Made by a program: the position numbers and the translations under genes
Origin: Neisseria weixii
Lineage (GTDB): Bacteria; Pseudomonadota; Gammaproteobacteria; Burkholderiales; Neisseriaceae
DNA length: 64,000 nucleotides
Direction of reading: 5' to 3'
Assembly: GCF_002327085.1 (NCBI RefSeq)
Contig: NZ_CP023429.1
Location: 1,860,001 to 1,924,000 of the forward strand
Shown: positions 9,817 to 20,538 of the stretch, in pieces
Position numbering within the stretch: the stretch's first letter is position 1
Layout of the letters: every line of letters begins with the position of its first letter
The notes under the pieces: model-generated
What the model saw: the letters and a program-made list of their open reading frames with translations, nothing else
Database searches by the model: none
What the model was told of the DNA's origin: nothing

Positions 9817-10443
9817 ATGAAAAACGTTGTTATTTTGATTTCAGGTCGCGGCAGCAATATGCAAGCCATTGTCAACGCCCAAATTCCCAACACCCGCATT
9901 GCCGCGGTATTGAGCAATAGCGAAAGCGCAGCCGGTTTGGCTTGGGCGGCAGAACTCGGCATTCCCACCGACAGCCTGAACCACAAATCGTTTGAATCAC
10001 GTTTGGCTTTCGACCAAGCCATGATGGCAAAAATCGACGCTTATCAGCCCGATTTGGTAGTGTTGGCCGGTTTTATGCGCATTCTGACCCCTGAGTTTTG
10101 CGTGCATTACGAAGGCCGCCTGATGAACATTCACCCATCGATTCTGCCCTCGTTTACCGGTTTGCATACTCATGAACGCGCCTTGGAAGCCGGTTGCCGA
10201 GTGGCTGGTTGTACCATTCATTTCGTGACTGCCGAATTAGACTGCGGACCGATTATCGCCCAAGGCGTGGTGCCGATTTTGGATAACGATACCGCGGATG
10301 ATGTGGCTGCACGCGTATTGTGCGTCGAGCATCAATTGTTCCCCAAAGCCGTAGCCGATTTTGTCGCAGGCCGTCTGAACATCCAAGGCAACCGTGTTTT
10401 AAATACCGACTCACAGCCTCAATCATCCGCATTGCTGGTTTAA
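9817..10443 (+). CDS. purN: Phosphoribosylglycinamide formyltransferase
   Basis: Transfers a formyl group from 10-formyl-tetrahydrofolate to glycinamide ribonucleotide in purine synthesis. The 208 residues show SGRGSNMQA at 9-17 (phosphate loop), the catalytic Asn104 and His106 in MNIHPSILPSF, and Asp142 in AELDCGPII. A DUS lies in the 3' coding part near 10370 (AGRLN). It is followed after 14 bases by the DUF3108 gene, probably as one transcript. Confidence 0.95.
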   Translation: MKNVVILISGRGSNMQAIVNAQIPNTRIAAVLSNSESAAGLAWAAELGIPTDSLNHKSFESRLAFDQAMMAKIDAYQPDLVVLAGFMRILTPEFCVHYEGRLMNIHPSILPSFTGLHTHERALEAGCRVAGCTIHFVTAELDCGPIIAQGVVPILDNDTADDVAARVLCVEHQLFPKAVADFVAGRLNIQGNRVLNTDSQPQSSALLV

Positions 10444-10457
10444 GATTAGGAGAGAGA

Positions 10458-11132
10458 ATGAAAAAAATCGCTACCCTTACTGCTTTATTAACCGCCGCTT
10501 TGGCCGCGCCTGGACTTATGGCTGCCGAATTGCCCAAATCGGCAACGTTACAATATTCCGGTAATTACAAGATCCCGGCAACAATGAACTTTACCCGCTC
10601 GGGTAATAGCTACAAAATCGTTTCGACCATCAAAGTACCGCTGTACCGCATCCGTTTTGAATCCGGCGGTACCATTTCGGGCGACACGCTGCAACCAAAA
10701 TATTACAGAGAAACTCGCGACGGTAAGCTTTATACCGAGGTAACCTTCAATGGTGACAATGTGACTTACGGTAAAGCCGGCGACAAGAAAAGCAAAACCG
10801 TTTCCGGTACCACCATGGATTTGTTTACCCTAGCATGGCAATTGGCCGCAAATGATGCCCAATTGCCTCCTAACTTAAGCGTAACGAACGGTAAAAAAAT
10901 TTATACGGTCAACAATATGACCAATGCAGGCACTTCCAGCTATAAATTTGGTGGTGGCTCCACACCTGTAACTAAATATGTAGTTCATCGCGGCGATGAT
11001 ACGATTAACTATTCGTTTGCTACCGAATTGAACAATATTCCGGCACAAATCGTCTATAAAGAAGACGACGGTAAATCATATAATCTTCGTCTGACTCGTT
11101 TGACTGTTGACGGCAAAACAGTCAAACCTTGA
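10458..11132 (+). CDS. DUF3108 periplasmic protein
   Basis: 224 residues with a signal peptide (MKKIATLTALLTAALAAPG, cleavage near MAAE) and a DUF3108-type beta-rich domain, seen in repeated strands such as KIVSTIKVPLYRIRFESGG and TINYSFATELNNIP. The ATG at 10458 follows AGGAGAGAGA, which excludes the longer frame that begins inside purN. Function unknown. Its tight link to purN recurs in Neisseria, as I recall it. Confidence 0.8.
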   Translation: MKKIATLTALLTAALAAPGLMAAELPKSATLQYSGNYKIPATMNFTRSGNSYKIVSTIKVPLYRIRFESGGTISGDTLQPKYYRETRDGKLYTEVTFNGDNVTYGKAGDKKSKTVSGTTMDLFTLAWQLAANDAQLPPNLSVTNGKKIYTVNNMTNAGTSSYKFGGGSTPVTKYVVHRGDDTINYSFATELNNIPAQIVYKEDDGKSYNLRLTRLTVDGKTVKP

Positions 11133-11149
11133 TTGACATCACTTTGGTA

Positions 11150-11188
11150 AAAACCATGCCGTCTGAAAATTTCACACGGTATGGTTTT
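11150..11188 (+). terminator. Terminator after DUF3108 gene
   Basis: AAAACCATGCCGT pairs with ACGGTATGGTTTT (one wobble); the loop contains CTGAAAATTTCAC. It ends in a T-rich stretch, 17 bases past the stop. The left arm with its loop forms an AT-type DUS. Confidence 0.7.
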
Positions 11189-11251
11189 GTTTAGATGATC
11201 GATGAACCAGCACCTAATTTGACTCAATTAATTTTAAGAAGCCCGCAACCG

Positions 11252-11317
11252 CATATCAAGTGCAACATCCGCGGGTTTTGTTTTCAGCAATGTTCGTGTG
11301 CTGTTGCACTTGATATG
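11252..11317. repeat. 16-bp perfect inverted repeat
   Basis: CATATCAAGTGCAACA at 11252-11267 and TGTTGCACTTGATATG at 11302-11317 are exact complements around a 34-base spacer. It lies between the convergent DUF3108 and pgi genes. It could be paired insertion-sequence ends or a structured RNA. No gene is seen inside. Confidence 0.7.
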
Positions 11318-11326
11318 TGAAATACA

Positions 11327-11360
11327 AGGCCGTCTGAAAATATTTTTTCAGACGGCCTCT
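11327..11360 (-). terminator. DUS-pair terminator of pgi
   Basis: AGGCCGTCTGAAAA and TTTTTCAGACGGCCT around a short AT spacer, about 20 bases past the pgi stop. Confidence 0.75.
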
Positions 11361-11378
11361 TCTCAAATTTATAGTGAA

Positions 11379-13020
11379 TTACTTATTGGTATTCAAATAC
11401 AGATTAATCAAACGCTCGGTGGAGCTGTCGTGTTTTTGCGGTTCGCTCTCACCGGTCAGTTCTGCCAAAATGGTTTTGGCCAATTGTTTGCCTAACTCTA
11501 CGCCCCATTGGTCAAAGCTGTTAATGCCCCAAATAGTGCCTTGAACGAAAGTTTTGTGTTCGTATAGAGCAATCAGGCTGCCCATATTGCGTGGGTTTAC
11601 CTTATCCATCAAGATTAGGTTGGTCGGACGGTTTCCGGAGAAGGTTTTGTGCGGCACCAATTCTTCGACGCGATTCTCGTCCAAGCCTTGCGCCTGTAAT
11701 TCGGCACGCGCTTCTTCGGGGTTTTTCCACGCATAAAGGCTTCTGCTTGTGCAAAGACATTGGCCAGCAAGATTTCGTGATGGCCGCGCAGATTACTGCG
11801 TTTTTCCAAAGAGGCAATCAGGTCAATCGGTGTGATGTGCGTGCCTTGATGCAGCAATTGGAAGAAGGCGTGTTGGCCGTTGATACCGGTCTCGCCCAAA
11901 TAATCGGCGATGTCTCGTGTTGTACGGCTTGGCCGTCGAGTGTAACCTGTTTACCGTTGCTTTCCATGTCGAGCTGTTGGATAAACTTCGGCAGACGGTG
12001 CAAATGTTGGTCGTAAGGGGCGATAACATGGCTGCCGCCGCCGTAGTAATTGATGTACCAAATGCCGATCAAGGCTAAAATTACCGGCATATTGCGTTCC
12101 AGCGGTGTATTGTAGAAATGCTGGTCCATCAAGTGGGCGCCGTTGAGCATTTCGATGAAATTTTCTTCGCCCAAATACAGCATAATCGGCAAACCAATCG
12201 CCGACCACAGACTGTAGCGGCCGCCGACCCAATCCCAAAATTCAAACATATTGGCAGTGTCGATACCGAATTCGGCTACGGCTTTTTTGTTGGTCGATAC
12301 GGCAACAAAGTGTTTTGCCACGACGCTTTCATCACCAGCATGCGCCAAGAACCATTCGCGCGCGGTCAAGGCGTTGGTAAGGGTTTCTTGGGTGGTAAAG
12401 GTTTTGGACGCAATGATGAACAACGTGGTTTCAGGATGCACTTTTTCCAATACATCGCGCAATTGTGAACCGTCAACGTTAGACACAAAATGCATGCGCA
12501 TACGCGGATGCCCATATTGCTTCAGCGCGGTACACATCATCAACGGACCCAAATCCGAACCACCAATACCGATGTTCACCACATCGGTAATCACTTGATT
12601 GGTATAACCCAACCAATTGCCGCTGCGCACTTCATGCGCAAACTCACCCATGCGGTGCAATACATGGTTCACTTTCGGCATCACGTCTTCGCCATCCACC
12701 ACAATCGGTGAATTGGTGCGGTTACGCAAAGCAATATGCAATACGGCGCGGTTTTCCGTTGAGTTGATTTTCTCGCCATGGAACATTTGCTTGATGCGTT
12801 CCGGCACACCGGCTTCGCGTGCCAAATCCAGCAATAAAGACAAGGTTTCATCGTTGATACGGTTTTTGGAATAATCCAGCGTCAAACCACCGACTTGTAA
12901 CCAGTAACGTTCGGCACGTTGTGGGTCTTGCTCGAACATAGCACGCATGTGGTCAGTTTTGGTTTGATCGAAATGCTTCCACAATTTCGACCAGCTTGGT
13001 AGGTCGTGAAGGTGTCTCAT
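11379..13020 (-). CDS. pgi: Glucose-6-phosphate isomerase, two frameshifts
   Basis: Interconverts glucose-6-phosphate and fructose-6-phosphate, linking gluconeogenesis to the ED route. The N-terminal 370 residues read cleanly ([30 protein letters not shown]). The frame breaks near 11899, where TGGGCGAG should encode WGE (one G short), and again near 11720, where ACCCCGAAGAA should encode TPEE (one base short). The C-terminal piece contains [17 protein letters not shown]. Restored, it is 547 residues, the family length. It lies 6 bases after hexR on the same strand. Confidence 0.93.
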
Positions 13021-13026
13021 AATTTT

Positions 13027-13875
13027 TTAGTCCTTATCATATTCAACGTGTTTATTGTGAATACTTCTTTTACTTTTTTGCAGTTGCAGGCTGGCCTGAT
13101 CGCCCAAGCGCAAGGCCAAGCCGATGGCCAAAATGTCGATTACCGCCAATTGCAGCAGACGCGACACCATCGGCGTGTATAGCTCGGCGTTTTCCTGCGT
13201 AGCCACGCTCAACACGCAATCGGCCAATTGCGCCAACGGCGATTCGGCACGCGTGACTGCAATCACGGCTGCGCCGTTTTGCTTGGCAATACTGACCGCA
13301 TCCAGTAATTCAATCGACGAACCGGTGTTGGAAATCGCCACCAGCACATCCTTATCTGTCAATACCGATGCTGCCATCAGTTGGGTGTGGGTGTCCACGT
13401 AGGCGACGGTTGAAATGCCGAAGCGGAAAAACTTATGCTGCGCATCCTGCGCGACAATGCCGGAACTACCTACGCCGTAAAACTCTACACGACGGGCATG
13501 CATCAAGGTCGCGATGGCATTTTCCAATTCCGCCTCTTTCAGGTAACGGCGTTCCCCCAATAAAGAAGCGGCCGCGTTGCCCAATACCTTTTCCACCACA
13601 TTGTTCATGTCGTCATCGGCATTCAATTCTTCATGCACATAAGGCATGCCTTCGTGACCGATACTGGCCGACAAAGCCAATTTGAATTCCGGCAAGCCTT
13701 TATAGCCCAAACTGCGACAGAAACGGATCACCGTCGGCTGGCTGACCGAAGCACGCTCGGCAATTTCGGCCACCGCCGCATGCACAAACCATTTCGGCTC
13801 AGCCAAGGCAGATTCAGCGACTTTACGTTCCGCGCCCGATAAGTTCGGCAATGACTCACTGATTTTACTTAACAT
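13027..13875 (-). CDS. hexR: HexR-type transcriptional regulator (RpiR family)
   Basis: 282 residues. A helix-turn-helix lies at about 32-60 (VAEIAERASVSQPTVIRFCRSLG), followed by a SIS sugar-phosphate domain (VEFYGVGSSGIVAQDAQHKF, ISNTGSSIELLDA). HexR proteins repress ED genes and let go when 2-keto-3-deoxy-6-phosphogluconate binds. It sits inside the cluster it would control, between glk and pgi. Two sites resembling the HexR operator occur between zwf and edd. The frame is intact. Confidence 0.9.
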   Translation of the reverse strand: MLSKISESLPNLSGAERKVAESALAEPKWFVHAAVAEIAERASVSQPTVIRFCRSLGYKGLPEFKLALSASIGHEGMPYVHEELNADDDMNNVVEKVLGNAAASLLGERRYLKEAELENAIATLMHARRVEFYGVGSSGIVAQDAQHKFFRFGISTVAYVDTHTQLMAASVLTDKDVLVAISNTGSSIELLDAVSIAKQNGAAVIAVTRAESPLAQLADCVLSVATQENAELYTPMVSRLLQLAVIDILAIGLALRLGDQASLQLQKSKRSIHNKHVEYDKD

Positions 13876-13940
13876 TATGGTAATCCCTCTCCGTTATCGC
13901 AATGTGACAGACTGTTTTTCTGCACTGCAAACTCATTTGC

Positions 13941-14918
13941 TTAAACTGTTTTCAAATGATTATCCAAAGCTGCAGCAGCACCGGTAATGCCGGGGAATTC
14001 ACTCAACACGACATACACCGGAATCGCGGCTAAATAGGCTTCAAAACGGCCTTTGTTTTCAAAGCGGCTGCGAAATGAGGAATTTTTAAAATAATCCAAC
14101 ACACGCGGAATAATGCCGCCGCACAAATACACGCCGCCACGCGCGCCCAAAGTCAGCGCCAAATTGGAAGCAACCGTACCTAACATGGCGCAGAAAATAT
14201 CCAAAGTTTGTCGGCACAAAGGCGATGAGCCGCTCAAGGCGCGTTCGGTAATTTCAGACGGCGTCAGTTTGCTTGGTTTGGCTTTTTCTTTGGCTGCCAA
14301 GGCTTCGTAAATCAAACTCAAGCCTGCGCCACTCAAGAAACGCTCGGCAGAAACATGGCCATACTTGTTTTTAGCGTATTGCCAAATGGTCACTTCCATA
14401 TCATCAAACGGCGGAAAGCTGGTATGGCCGCCCTCGCCTGCCAATGCCACCCAACCGGCCGGGCTATAAACCAAGCCGCTCACGCCCAAACCTGTACCCG
14501 GACCGATTACGGCTTTAGGCTGTTTTTCAGCCGGCACTTGGCCGCCGATTTGCACCAAATCTTTGTCTTCGGTTTGAGTCACAGCCAAAGCTTGCGCGGT
14601 GAAGTCGTTCAGGAAAATCAATGTCTTCAAACCCAATGCCTGACGGGTGGTTTCAATGGAAAACGCCCAATGGTGATTCGTCATTTGCACCCAATCGCCG
14701 ACAATCGGGTTGGCAATCGCCACCGCCGCATGGGCAACATTCGGTTGGCCGGTCAAGCGTAAGTATTCACGCGCAGCATCAACGATGGTGTCGTAATCCT
14801 TACACGGCAACACATGCGCTTGCTCGATTTGTTGCGGCGCCACTTCCAGCGCGAAACGGGCATTGGTGCCGCCGATATCGGCGACCAAACGTGGGTAATC
14901 AGTTGGTATAGAAGACAT
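13941..14918 (-). CDS. glk: Glucokinase
   Basis: Phosphorylates glucose with ATP. The 325 residues carry the ROK/Glk phosphate loop [12 protein letters not shown] at 13-24, the sugar-binding FLNDFTAQA with the catalytic Asp, GPGTGLG, and [10 protein letters not shown]. It overlaps the pgl end by 20 bases and is followed by hexR. The frame is intact. Confidence 0.95.
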   Translation of the reverse strand: MSSIPTDYPRLVADIGGTNARFALEVAPQQIEQAHVLPCKDYDTIVDAAREYLRLTGQPNVAHAAVAIANPIVGDWVQMTNHHWAFSIETTRQALGLKTLIFLNDFTAQALAVTQTEDKDLVQIGGQVPAEKQPKAVIGPGTGLGVSGLVYSPAGWVALAGEGGHTSFPPFDDMEVTIWQYAKNKYGHVSAERFLSGAGLSLIYEALAAKEKAKPSKLTPSEITERALSGSSPLCRQTLDIFCAMLGTVASNLALTLGARGGVYLCGGIIPRVLDYFKNSSFRSRFENKGRFEAYLAAIPVYVVLSEFPGITGAAAALDNHLKTV

Positions 14919-15593
14919 GGCAATCCACTCGTTCGTTATTCAAAATCAGGCTGATTGGATATTCGGTAGTCGGTTCTTCCGCCGCTTTATCAAACACGGC
15001 TTTTTTGTCTGCCCCCTGAATGGCCAAAAACACATTCAAGGTATTCAAAATTGCATCCAAGGTCATGCTCACACGTTCGTGCGGCGCAGTAACCGGTGTA
15101 GTGTGAATCAGGGTCAGGTTATTTTCCAGATTAATCGCGTCCGGCAATTGTGGCGCTTGCGGGAACAACGAAGCAGTATGACCGTCTCCGCCCATGCCCA
15201 ACACCAGCACATCAGGATGCTTGTATTGTTTCAAAGCATAGTCCACCACAGCTTGTGATTGTAATTCAATTTCGGTTTTACCGTCTTCCACCATCGGAAT
15301 CCACTGGGCCGCCGCCGCTTTGTTTTGCAATAAATGTCCGCGCACCAAGCGGGTATTGCTGTCGGGGTGAGTGGTCGGCACAATGCGCTCATCCACCAAG
15401 CCGATGCTCACATTGGCCCAATCTAAGTCTTTTTGCGACAAGGCCTCAAAAAAAGCAATCGGTGAACGGCCGCCGGATACCGCTAACACGGCATTACCTT
15501 TTCATTCAGGGCATTTTGCAATTCGATCGCCACCGCATCCGCTTGTGCGCGGGCGGCAACTGCTGCGTTTTCATATTCGTGCCAAGTAAACAT
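14899..15593 (-). CDS. pgl: 6-phosphogluconolactonase, one frameshift
   Basis: Hydrolyses 6-phosphogluconolactone after Zwf. The protein starts [18 protein letters not shown] at 15593. A base is missing near 15502: GAAAAGGTAATG should encode EKGN. After it the frame gives [29 protein letters not shown] and [14 protein letters not shown], the family active-site stretches. Restored length is 231 residues. It overlaps glk, so the two are surely co-transcribed. Confidence 0.92.
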
Positions 15594-15805
15594 CGTGCGC
15601 TCCTTTCGTTGTTCAGACGGCTTTCAGATAATCAGGCCGTCTGAAACATTTAAGTAGACTCTCAATTAAATCAAGATGGGTATAATTCTTTGCAAACGTT
15701 TCAGACGGCCTAATCAACACGCTCTTCTTTAAACCGTCTGAACGATTATCCCAACCGACAACTGTTTTCAGACGGCCTATTTATTTGAAGGCTGCCTAAA
15801 CGATA
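15594..15805. other. DUS-rich spacer between zwf and pgl
   Basis: About 210 bases with five DUS or near-DUS copies in both directions (near 15617, 15635, 15701, 15730 and 15768). No gene is seen. The spacing suggests that pgl may have its own promoter, but none stands out. Confidence 0.5.
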
Positions 15806-17249
15806 CTACTGCTCTTCGTGCCATTTATTGCCGTCACGCGCCAATAATTCACGCGCTGTTTCCGGCCCCATGAATGGGCAGCATAGCCGTGTGGCGCTTG
15901 GGTATTTTTCGCCCAGTTATCCAAAATCGGCATCACATATTCCCACGCGGCTTCCAATTCGTCACGACGGTTAAATAAGGCCAGATTACCGTTAATCACA
16001 TCCAGCAGCAAACGTTCGTAAGCTTCCGGACGCCGGCCTGTCAATTGTTTGTCCAAATCGATGGTCATCGGTGTGACTTCTACATTATTGCCCGTGCCCG
16101 GTGTTTTCACTTGCACACACAAACGAACGGAATCAAACGGCTGCAACTCAATCACCAAGCGGTTGGCAAAAGGTTGGCTGCCCGGGAAAATGTGGCTGTC
16201 TAGATCACGGAAATTCAACACGATTTCCGCTACTTTATCGGCCATGCGTTTGCCGGTACGCAGATAAAACGGCACGCCCTGCCAACGCTCATTGTCAATC
16301 TCGGCTTTAATGGCGACATAAGTTTCAGTGAAGCTCTCAGCCGGGATATTCAATTCCTGCAGATAGCCTTTCATGTCGCGTGCTTCAGTGTATTGACCAC
16401 GAACGACGTTTTCATTTACCGATTCAATCGTCAATGGTTTCAGTGATTTAATTACTTTTACTTTTTCATCGCGTACATCATCGGCATCCAAGCTTTTAGG
16501 CGGTTCCATGGCGGTCATGCACAACATCTGCATCAAGTGGTTTTGCACCATATCGCGTAAGGCGCCGGTGATGTCGTAAAACTCGCCGCGCTCTTCCACA
16601 CCTAACTGCTCGGCGATAGTGAGTTGCACACTTTTAATATATTTATTGTTCCACATCGGCTCGAACATCACATTGGCAAAGCGCAAGGCCAACACATTTT
16701 GAAGGCTTTCTTTGCCCAGATAATGGTCAATACGGTAAATTTGTTCTTCTTTAAAGAAGCTGCCGACATCATTATTGATTTGTTGTGATGAGGCTAAATC
16801 GGTACCCAACGGTTTTTCCAATACCACGCGCACATTATCGGCATTCAAGCCCACTGCCGCCAGATTTTCACAGGCTTGGGCGAAGAATTTTGGCGCAGTC
16901 GAAAGATAAACCACCACACTTTCGGTTTCAGTGCGGGATTTGACTTTTCACCCAGCGCAGCAAAGTCTTCAGAACGGGTTACGTCAACGGTGAGATACTC
17001 GATGCGTTTGATAAAAGATGCCCATTGCTCATCCGAAAAATTTTGTTTCACATGAATTTTTGAATTGGTTTCCACCTTAGCCAAGAAGCTTTCAGTATCC
17101 ATTTCGCTGCGGCTGACGCCCAAGATGCGGCCTTGCGGATTCAGCAATCCGGCCACATGTGCCTGATAAAGGCACGGAAGCAATTTGCGCATGGCCAAGT
17201 CGCCTGTTGCACCGAACAACACCAAATCAAAATTTGTTTGAGTACTCAT
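15806..17249 (-). CDS. zwf: Glucose-6-phosphate 1-dehydrogenase, two frameshifts
   Basis: Oxidises glucose-6-phosphate with NADP, the entry to the ED route. The N-terminus MSTQTNFDLVLFGATGDLAMRK holds the nucleotide-binding GATGDLA; RIDHYLGKE is the substrate loop with the catalytic His region. One base is missing in an A4 run near 16946 (GEK then VKSR). Another is missing near 15869 in GGGGCCGGAA, beyond which the true end DGNKWHEEQ reads to TAG at 15806. Restored length is 481 residues. I prefer MSTQ at 17249 over the start six codons upstream by family alignment. It is first in the run zwf-pgl-glk-hexR-pgi. Confidence 0.92.
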
Positions 17250-17417
17250 TGTTTCATCTTTCATCAAGAGGAGGCTTAAATGCCATTTTTAAGAAATATT
17301 TTTTATAAACCCACAAACCTTAACGTGACAAATCCGCATAAAATCAGATACATTGTAAGCATATCGGAAAATTTAAATGCATATTGCCTGTTGAAAATCC
17401 AACGAAACCAGTAAATT

Positions 17418-17432
17418 AGTAGTAATACTACA
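17418..17432 (-). promoter_or_regulatory. Candidate HexR operator on the zwf side
   Basis: On the minus strand TGTAGTATTACTACT is close to the published HexR pattern TGTARTWWWMTYACA (13 of 15 positions by eye). It lies about 170 bases upstream of zwf. Confidence 0.45.
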
Positions 17433-17574
17433 CATCGCTACAGGTTTTGTCTATCTTCATTTTCAGAATTTATTTGACTTAGTTTAAGTTTTTAACACAT
17501 TCACGATTACAGTTTCTTACAATCAGACCAAACTAAGACTTGCATCAAATTTCATGCAGATAAGTCAGACCAAC

Positions 17575-17589
17575 TGTAACAAAATTACA
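17575..17589 (+). promoter_or_regulatory. Candidate HexR operator on the edd side
   Basis: TGTAACAAAATTACA differs by one base from the palindromic form TGTAATWWWATTACA. It covers the place where a -35 box would be relative to the TATAAT at 17600. A second small palindrome, TACAATATTTGTA, overlaps its right end (17586-17598). Confidence 0.6.
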
Positions 17590-17599
17590 ATATTTGTAT

Positions 17600-17605
17600 T
17601 ATAAT
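17600..17605 (+). promoter_or_regulatory. edd promoter -10 box
   Basis: A perfect TATAAT about 100 bases before edd, with no good -35 box at the right distance; the candidate HexR site is there instead. Confidence 0.5.
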
Positions 17606-17703
17606 GTTGACCATATTTATTTGCTTCAAACTTCCTTCAGACGGCCTCAACAAGCCGCCCACACAAAACCGAGTCGCATCGATCGACCAAAAAGGAGCCA
17701 TAC

Positions 17704-19539
17704 ATGAGCCACACTCCTATCCATCCCAAACTCGCGGAAATTACCCGGCGCATCATCGACCGCAGCCAGACAACTCGCGCCAAATACTTAGCCAAAATCC
17801 GCGCCGCTAAACAACAAGGCCGTCTGGAGCGCAATCAATTGGGTTGCAGTAATCTTGCCCACGGCTATGCTTCTATGCCCAAAAGCATCAAAATCGAAAT
17901 GCTCCAGGAAACAGTGCCGAACTTAGGCATCATTACCTCTTACAACGACATGGTGTCGGCGCACCAGCCATTTAAAGATTTCCCTGACTGGATTAAGGAC
18001 GAAGTACAGAAACACGGCGCCACCGCACAAGTTGCCGGCGGCACACCGGCCATGTGTGACGGCATCACCCAAGGTTATGCCGGTATGGAATTATCTTTGT
18101 TCTCACGCGACGTGATTGCGATGAGTACGGCAGTAGGCATGTCGCATCAAATGTTCGACGGCGGCCTGTATATGGGCGTATGCGACAAAATCGTACCGGG
18201 TCTGATGATTGGCGCCTTGTCGTTCGGTCACGTTCCGGCGGTGTTTTTACCGGCGGGTCCCATGGCCAGCGGTATCAGCAATAAAGACAAAGCGCGGACA
18301 CGCCAATTATTTGCCGAAGGTAAAGTCGGCCGCGATGCCTTGCTCGAAAGCGAAATGGGGTCTTACCACAGCCCCGGCACCTGCACCTTCTACGGTACGG
18401 CCAATTCCAACCAAATGATGATGGAAATGATGGGCATGCATTTACCGGCAGCTGCATTTGTGCATCCTTATACTGATTTGCGCGAAGCCCTCACCCGCTA
18501 CGCCGCTGCCCATTTGGCACAAAGCATCCGCAACGGCACCGCCATGCCATTGGGTGAAATGCTGACGGAAAAATCATTCATCAACGCCCTGATCGGCCTG
18601 ATGGCCACCGGCGGCTCGACCAATCACACCATGCATTTAGTCGCTATGGCGCGCGCAGCCGGTGTAATCCTGAATTGGGATGACTTTGACGAAATCTCTT
18701 CAATTATTCCATTGCTGATTCGTATTTACCCGAACGGCAAGGCCGACGTCAACCACTTTGCCGCAGCCGGCGGTTTGCCGTTTGTGATTCGCGAATTGCT
18801 GGATGCCGGTTTGCTGCATGACGATGTCGACACCGTAGTCGGCCGCGGCATGCGCCACTACACCCAAGAGCCGTTCTTGATTGATGGCAAACTGGAATGG
18901 CGCGAAGCCCTGACCGAAAGCGGCAACGACGACATTTTGCGCAAAATCAATAACCCATTCTCACCCGATGGTGGTTTGCGTCTGATGCAAGGCAACATCG
19001 GCCGCGGCGTGATTAAAGTATCTGCTATCCGCGAAGGCTGCCGCATCATCGAAGCACCGGCCATCGTGTTCAACGACCAGCGCGAAGTATTGGAAGCCTT
19101 CGACCGCGGCGAACTTGAACGCGACTTCGTGTGCGTGGTTCGTTATCAAGGTCCGCGCGCCAACGGTATGCCGGAATTGCACAAACTCACCCCGCCTTTG
19201 GGTATTTTGCAAGACCGCGGTTTCAGCGTTGCCCTGCTGACCGACGGCCGTATGTCGGGCGCATCGGGCAAAGTTCCGGCTGCCATTCACATGACACCGG
19301 AAGCTTTGATGGGCGGCGGCATCGGCAAAATCCGCACCGGCGATTTAATCCGTTTTGATTCAGTTACCGGCGAACTGAACGTCTTAACCAGCGAAGCCGA
19401 ATGGGCAGCACGCGAAGTCGAGCAAATCGATTTGAGCGCCAACCAGCAAGGTTGCGGGCGAGAATTGTTTGCCAACTTCCGCAGCATGACCAGCTCGGCA
19501 GAAACCGGCGCCATGAGTTTCGGCGGCGAATTTGCCTGA
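17704..19539 (+). CDS. edd: 6-phosphogluconate dehydratase
   Basis: Dehydrates 6-phosphogluconate to 2-keto-3-deoxy-6-phosphogluconate, using an iron-sulfur cluster. The 611-residue protein shows the IlvD/Edd cysteines in [30 protein letters not shown] and [14 protein letters not shown], and the C-terminal [30 protein letters not shown] precedes the ATG. It is transcribed away from zwf and followed by eda. The frame is intact. Confidence 0.97.
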   Translation: MSHTPIHPKLAEITRRIIDRSQTTRAKYLAKIRAAKQQGRLERNQLGCSNLAHGYASMPKSIKIEMLQETVPNLGIITSYNDMVSAHQPFKDFPDWIKDEVQKHGATAQVAGGTPAMCDGITQGYAGMELSLFSRDVIAMSTAVGMSHQMFDGGLYMGVCDKIVPGLMIGALSFGHVPAVFLPAGPMASGISNKDKARTRQLFAEGKVGRDALLESEMGSYHSPGTCTFYGTANSNQMMMEMMGMHLPAAAFVHPYTDLREALTRYAAAHLAQSIRNGTAMPLGEMLTEKSFINALIGLMATGGSTNHTMHLVAMARAAGVILNWDDFDEISSIIPLLIRIYPNGKADVNHFAAAGGLPFVIRELLDAGLLHDDVDTVVGRGMRHYTQEPFLIDGKLEWREALTESGNDDILRKINNPFSPDGGLRLMQGNIGRGVIKVSAIREGCRIIEAPAIVFNDQREVLEAFDRGELERDFVCVVRYQGPRANGMPELHKLTPPLGILQDRGFSVALLTDGRMSGASGKVPAAIHMTPEALMGGGIGKIRTGDLIRFDSVTGELNVLTSEAEWAAREVEQIDLSANQQGCGRELFANFRSMTSSAETGAMSFGGEFA

Positions 19540-19543
19540 ATCT

Positions 19544-19585
19544 TTTTCAGACGGCCTGCTGATGAATCTTCAACGCCGTCTGAAA
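19544..19585 (+). repeat. DUS inverted pair between edd and eda
   Basis: TTTCAGACGGC and GCCGTCTGAAA, about 20 bases apart. It could weaken read-through from edd into eda. Confidence 0.5.
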
Positions 19586-19622
19586 CCTATTAACGAAGCG
19601 AACTTATTTTCAAGGAACAAAC

Positions 19623-20257
19623 ATGTCTGCAACACTCACCCCACGCGAAATCTTAAGTGCAGGTGCGGTTATCCCTGTGATGGCGATTGACGATTTATCT
19701 ACGGCTGTTGACTTGGCACACGCCTTGGTTGAAGGCGGCATTCCCACGCTGGAAATTACTTTGCGCACACCGGTCGGCGTGGATGCCATCCGCCTGATCG
19801 CCAAAGAAGTGCCTAACGCCATCGTCGGCGCAGGCACGGTAACCAACCCGAGCAACTCAAAGCCGTGGAAGATGCCGGTGCACTCTTCGCCATCAGCCCG
19901 GGATTGCATGAAACCTTGGCTAAAGCCAGCCACCAAAGCAGCATTCCGCTGATTCCGGGCGTGGCGACACCGGGCGAAGTGCAATTGGCCTTGGAACACG
20001 GCATCGATACCTTGAAGCTGTTCCCCGCCGAAGTGGTTGGCGGCCAAGCGATGCTCAAAGCACTTTACGGACCTTATCCGGATATCCGCTTCTGCCCGAC
20101 CGGCGGCATCACTTTGGAAAGCGCACCTGAATACTTGGCCTTGCCGAATGTATTGTGTGTCGGCGGCTCATGGCTGACTCCAAAAGAAGCAGTGCAAAAT
20201 AAGGACTGGGATAGCATCACCCGCTTGGCAAAAGAAGCTGCGGCACTAAAATCTTAA
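19623..20257 (+). CDS. eda: KDPG aldolase, one frameshift
   Basis: Splits 2-keto-3-deoxy-6-phosphogluconate into pyruvate and glyceraldehyde-3-phosphate. The N-terminal [24 protein letters not shown] and [10 protein letters not shown] hold the catalytic Glu. The Schiff-base lysine is in [12 protein letters not shown]. The frame breaks near 19849: AACCCGAGCAA should encode NPEQ, one base short. Restored length is 211 residues. It ends the edd-eda unit. Confidence 0.93.
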
Positions 20258-20279
20258 CCCCCCTATCAGAAACACCTAA

Positions 20280-20426
20280 AGCGAAGCCAGTGATTTTGGT
20301 TTGTATTATGATGCCCAACACCTCGGGATGACTTTTGAAAACCGAAATAATCCAATATGGTTTGGCCGTTATTACGGCATTTGTCTAACTCATAGCGGTC
20401 ACTTACGTCGCATCATTTCCCAATGA
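20280..20426 (+). pseudogene. Possible gene remnant, unrecognised
   Basis: An open stretch of 48 residues without an ATG at its left end, reading SDFGLYYDAQHLGMTF and then IWFGRYYGICLTHSGHL. Its composition looks protein-like, but I do not recognise a family and see no ribosome site. It may be the tail of a lost gene or chance. Confidence 0.2.
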
Positions 20427-20478
20427 CCTCCATCCGCTCACTTGGATTTAAATTTTGAAAAATACGAGGCTTCCAAAC

Positions 20479-20510
20479 AACAGGCCATCTGAAAATTCAG
20501 ACGGCCTGTT
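20479..20510. terminator. Imperfect DUS-pair terminator
   Basis: AACAGGCCATCTGAA (a one-base DUS variant) pairs with TTCAGACGGCCTGTT around two A bases. It lies downstream of the small lipoprotein gene on the minus strand. Confidence 0.65.
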
Positions 20511-20538
20511 TCATAATAATCATATTGTTTTATTTGAT

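Noticed and set aside
11379..13020. pgi as a true pseudogene
   Set aside because: Only two one-base losses in homopolymers, everything else conserved, and the same type of break in essential genes nearby.
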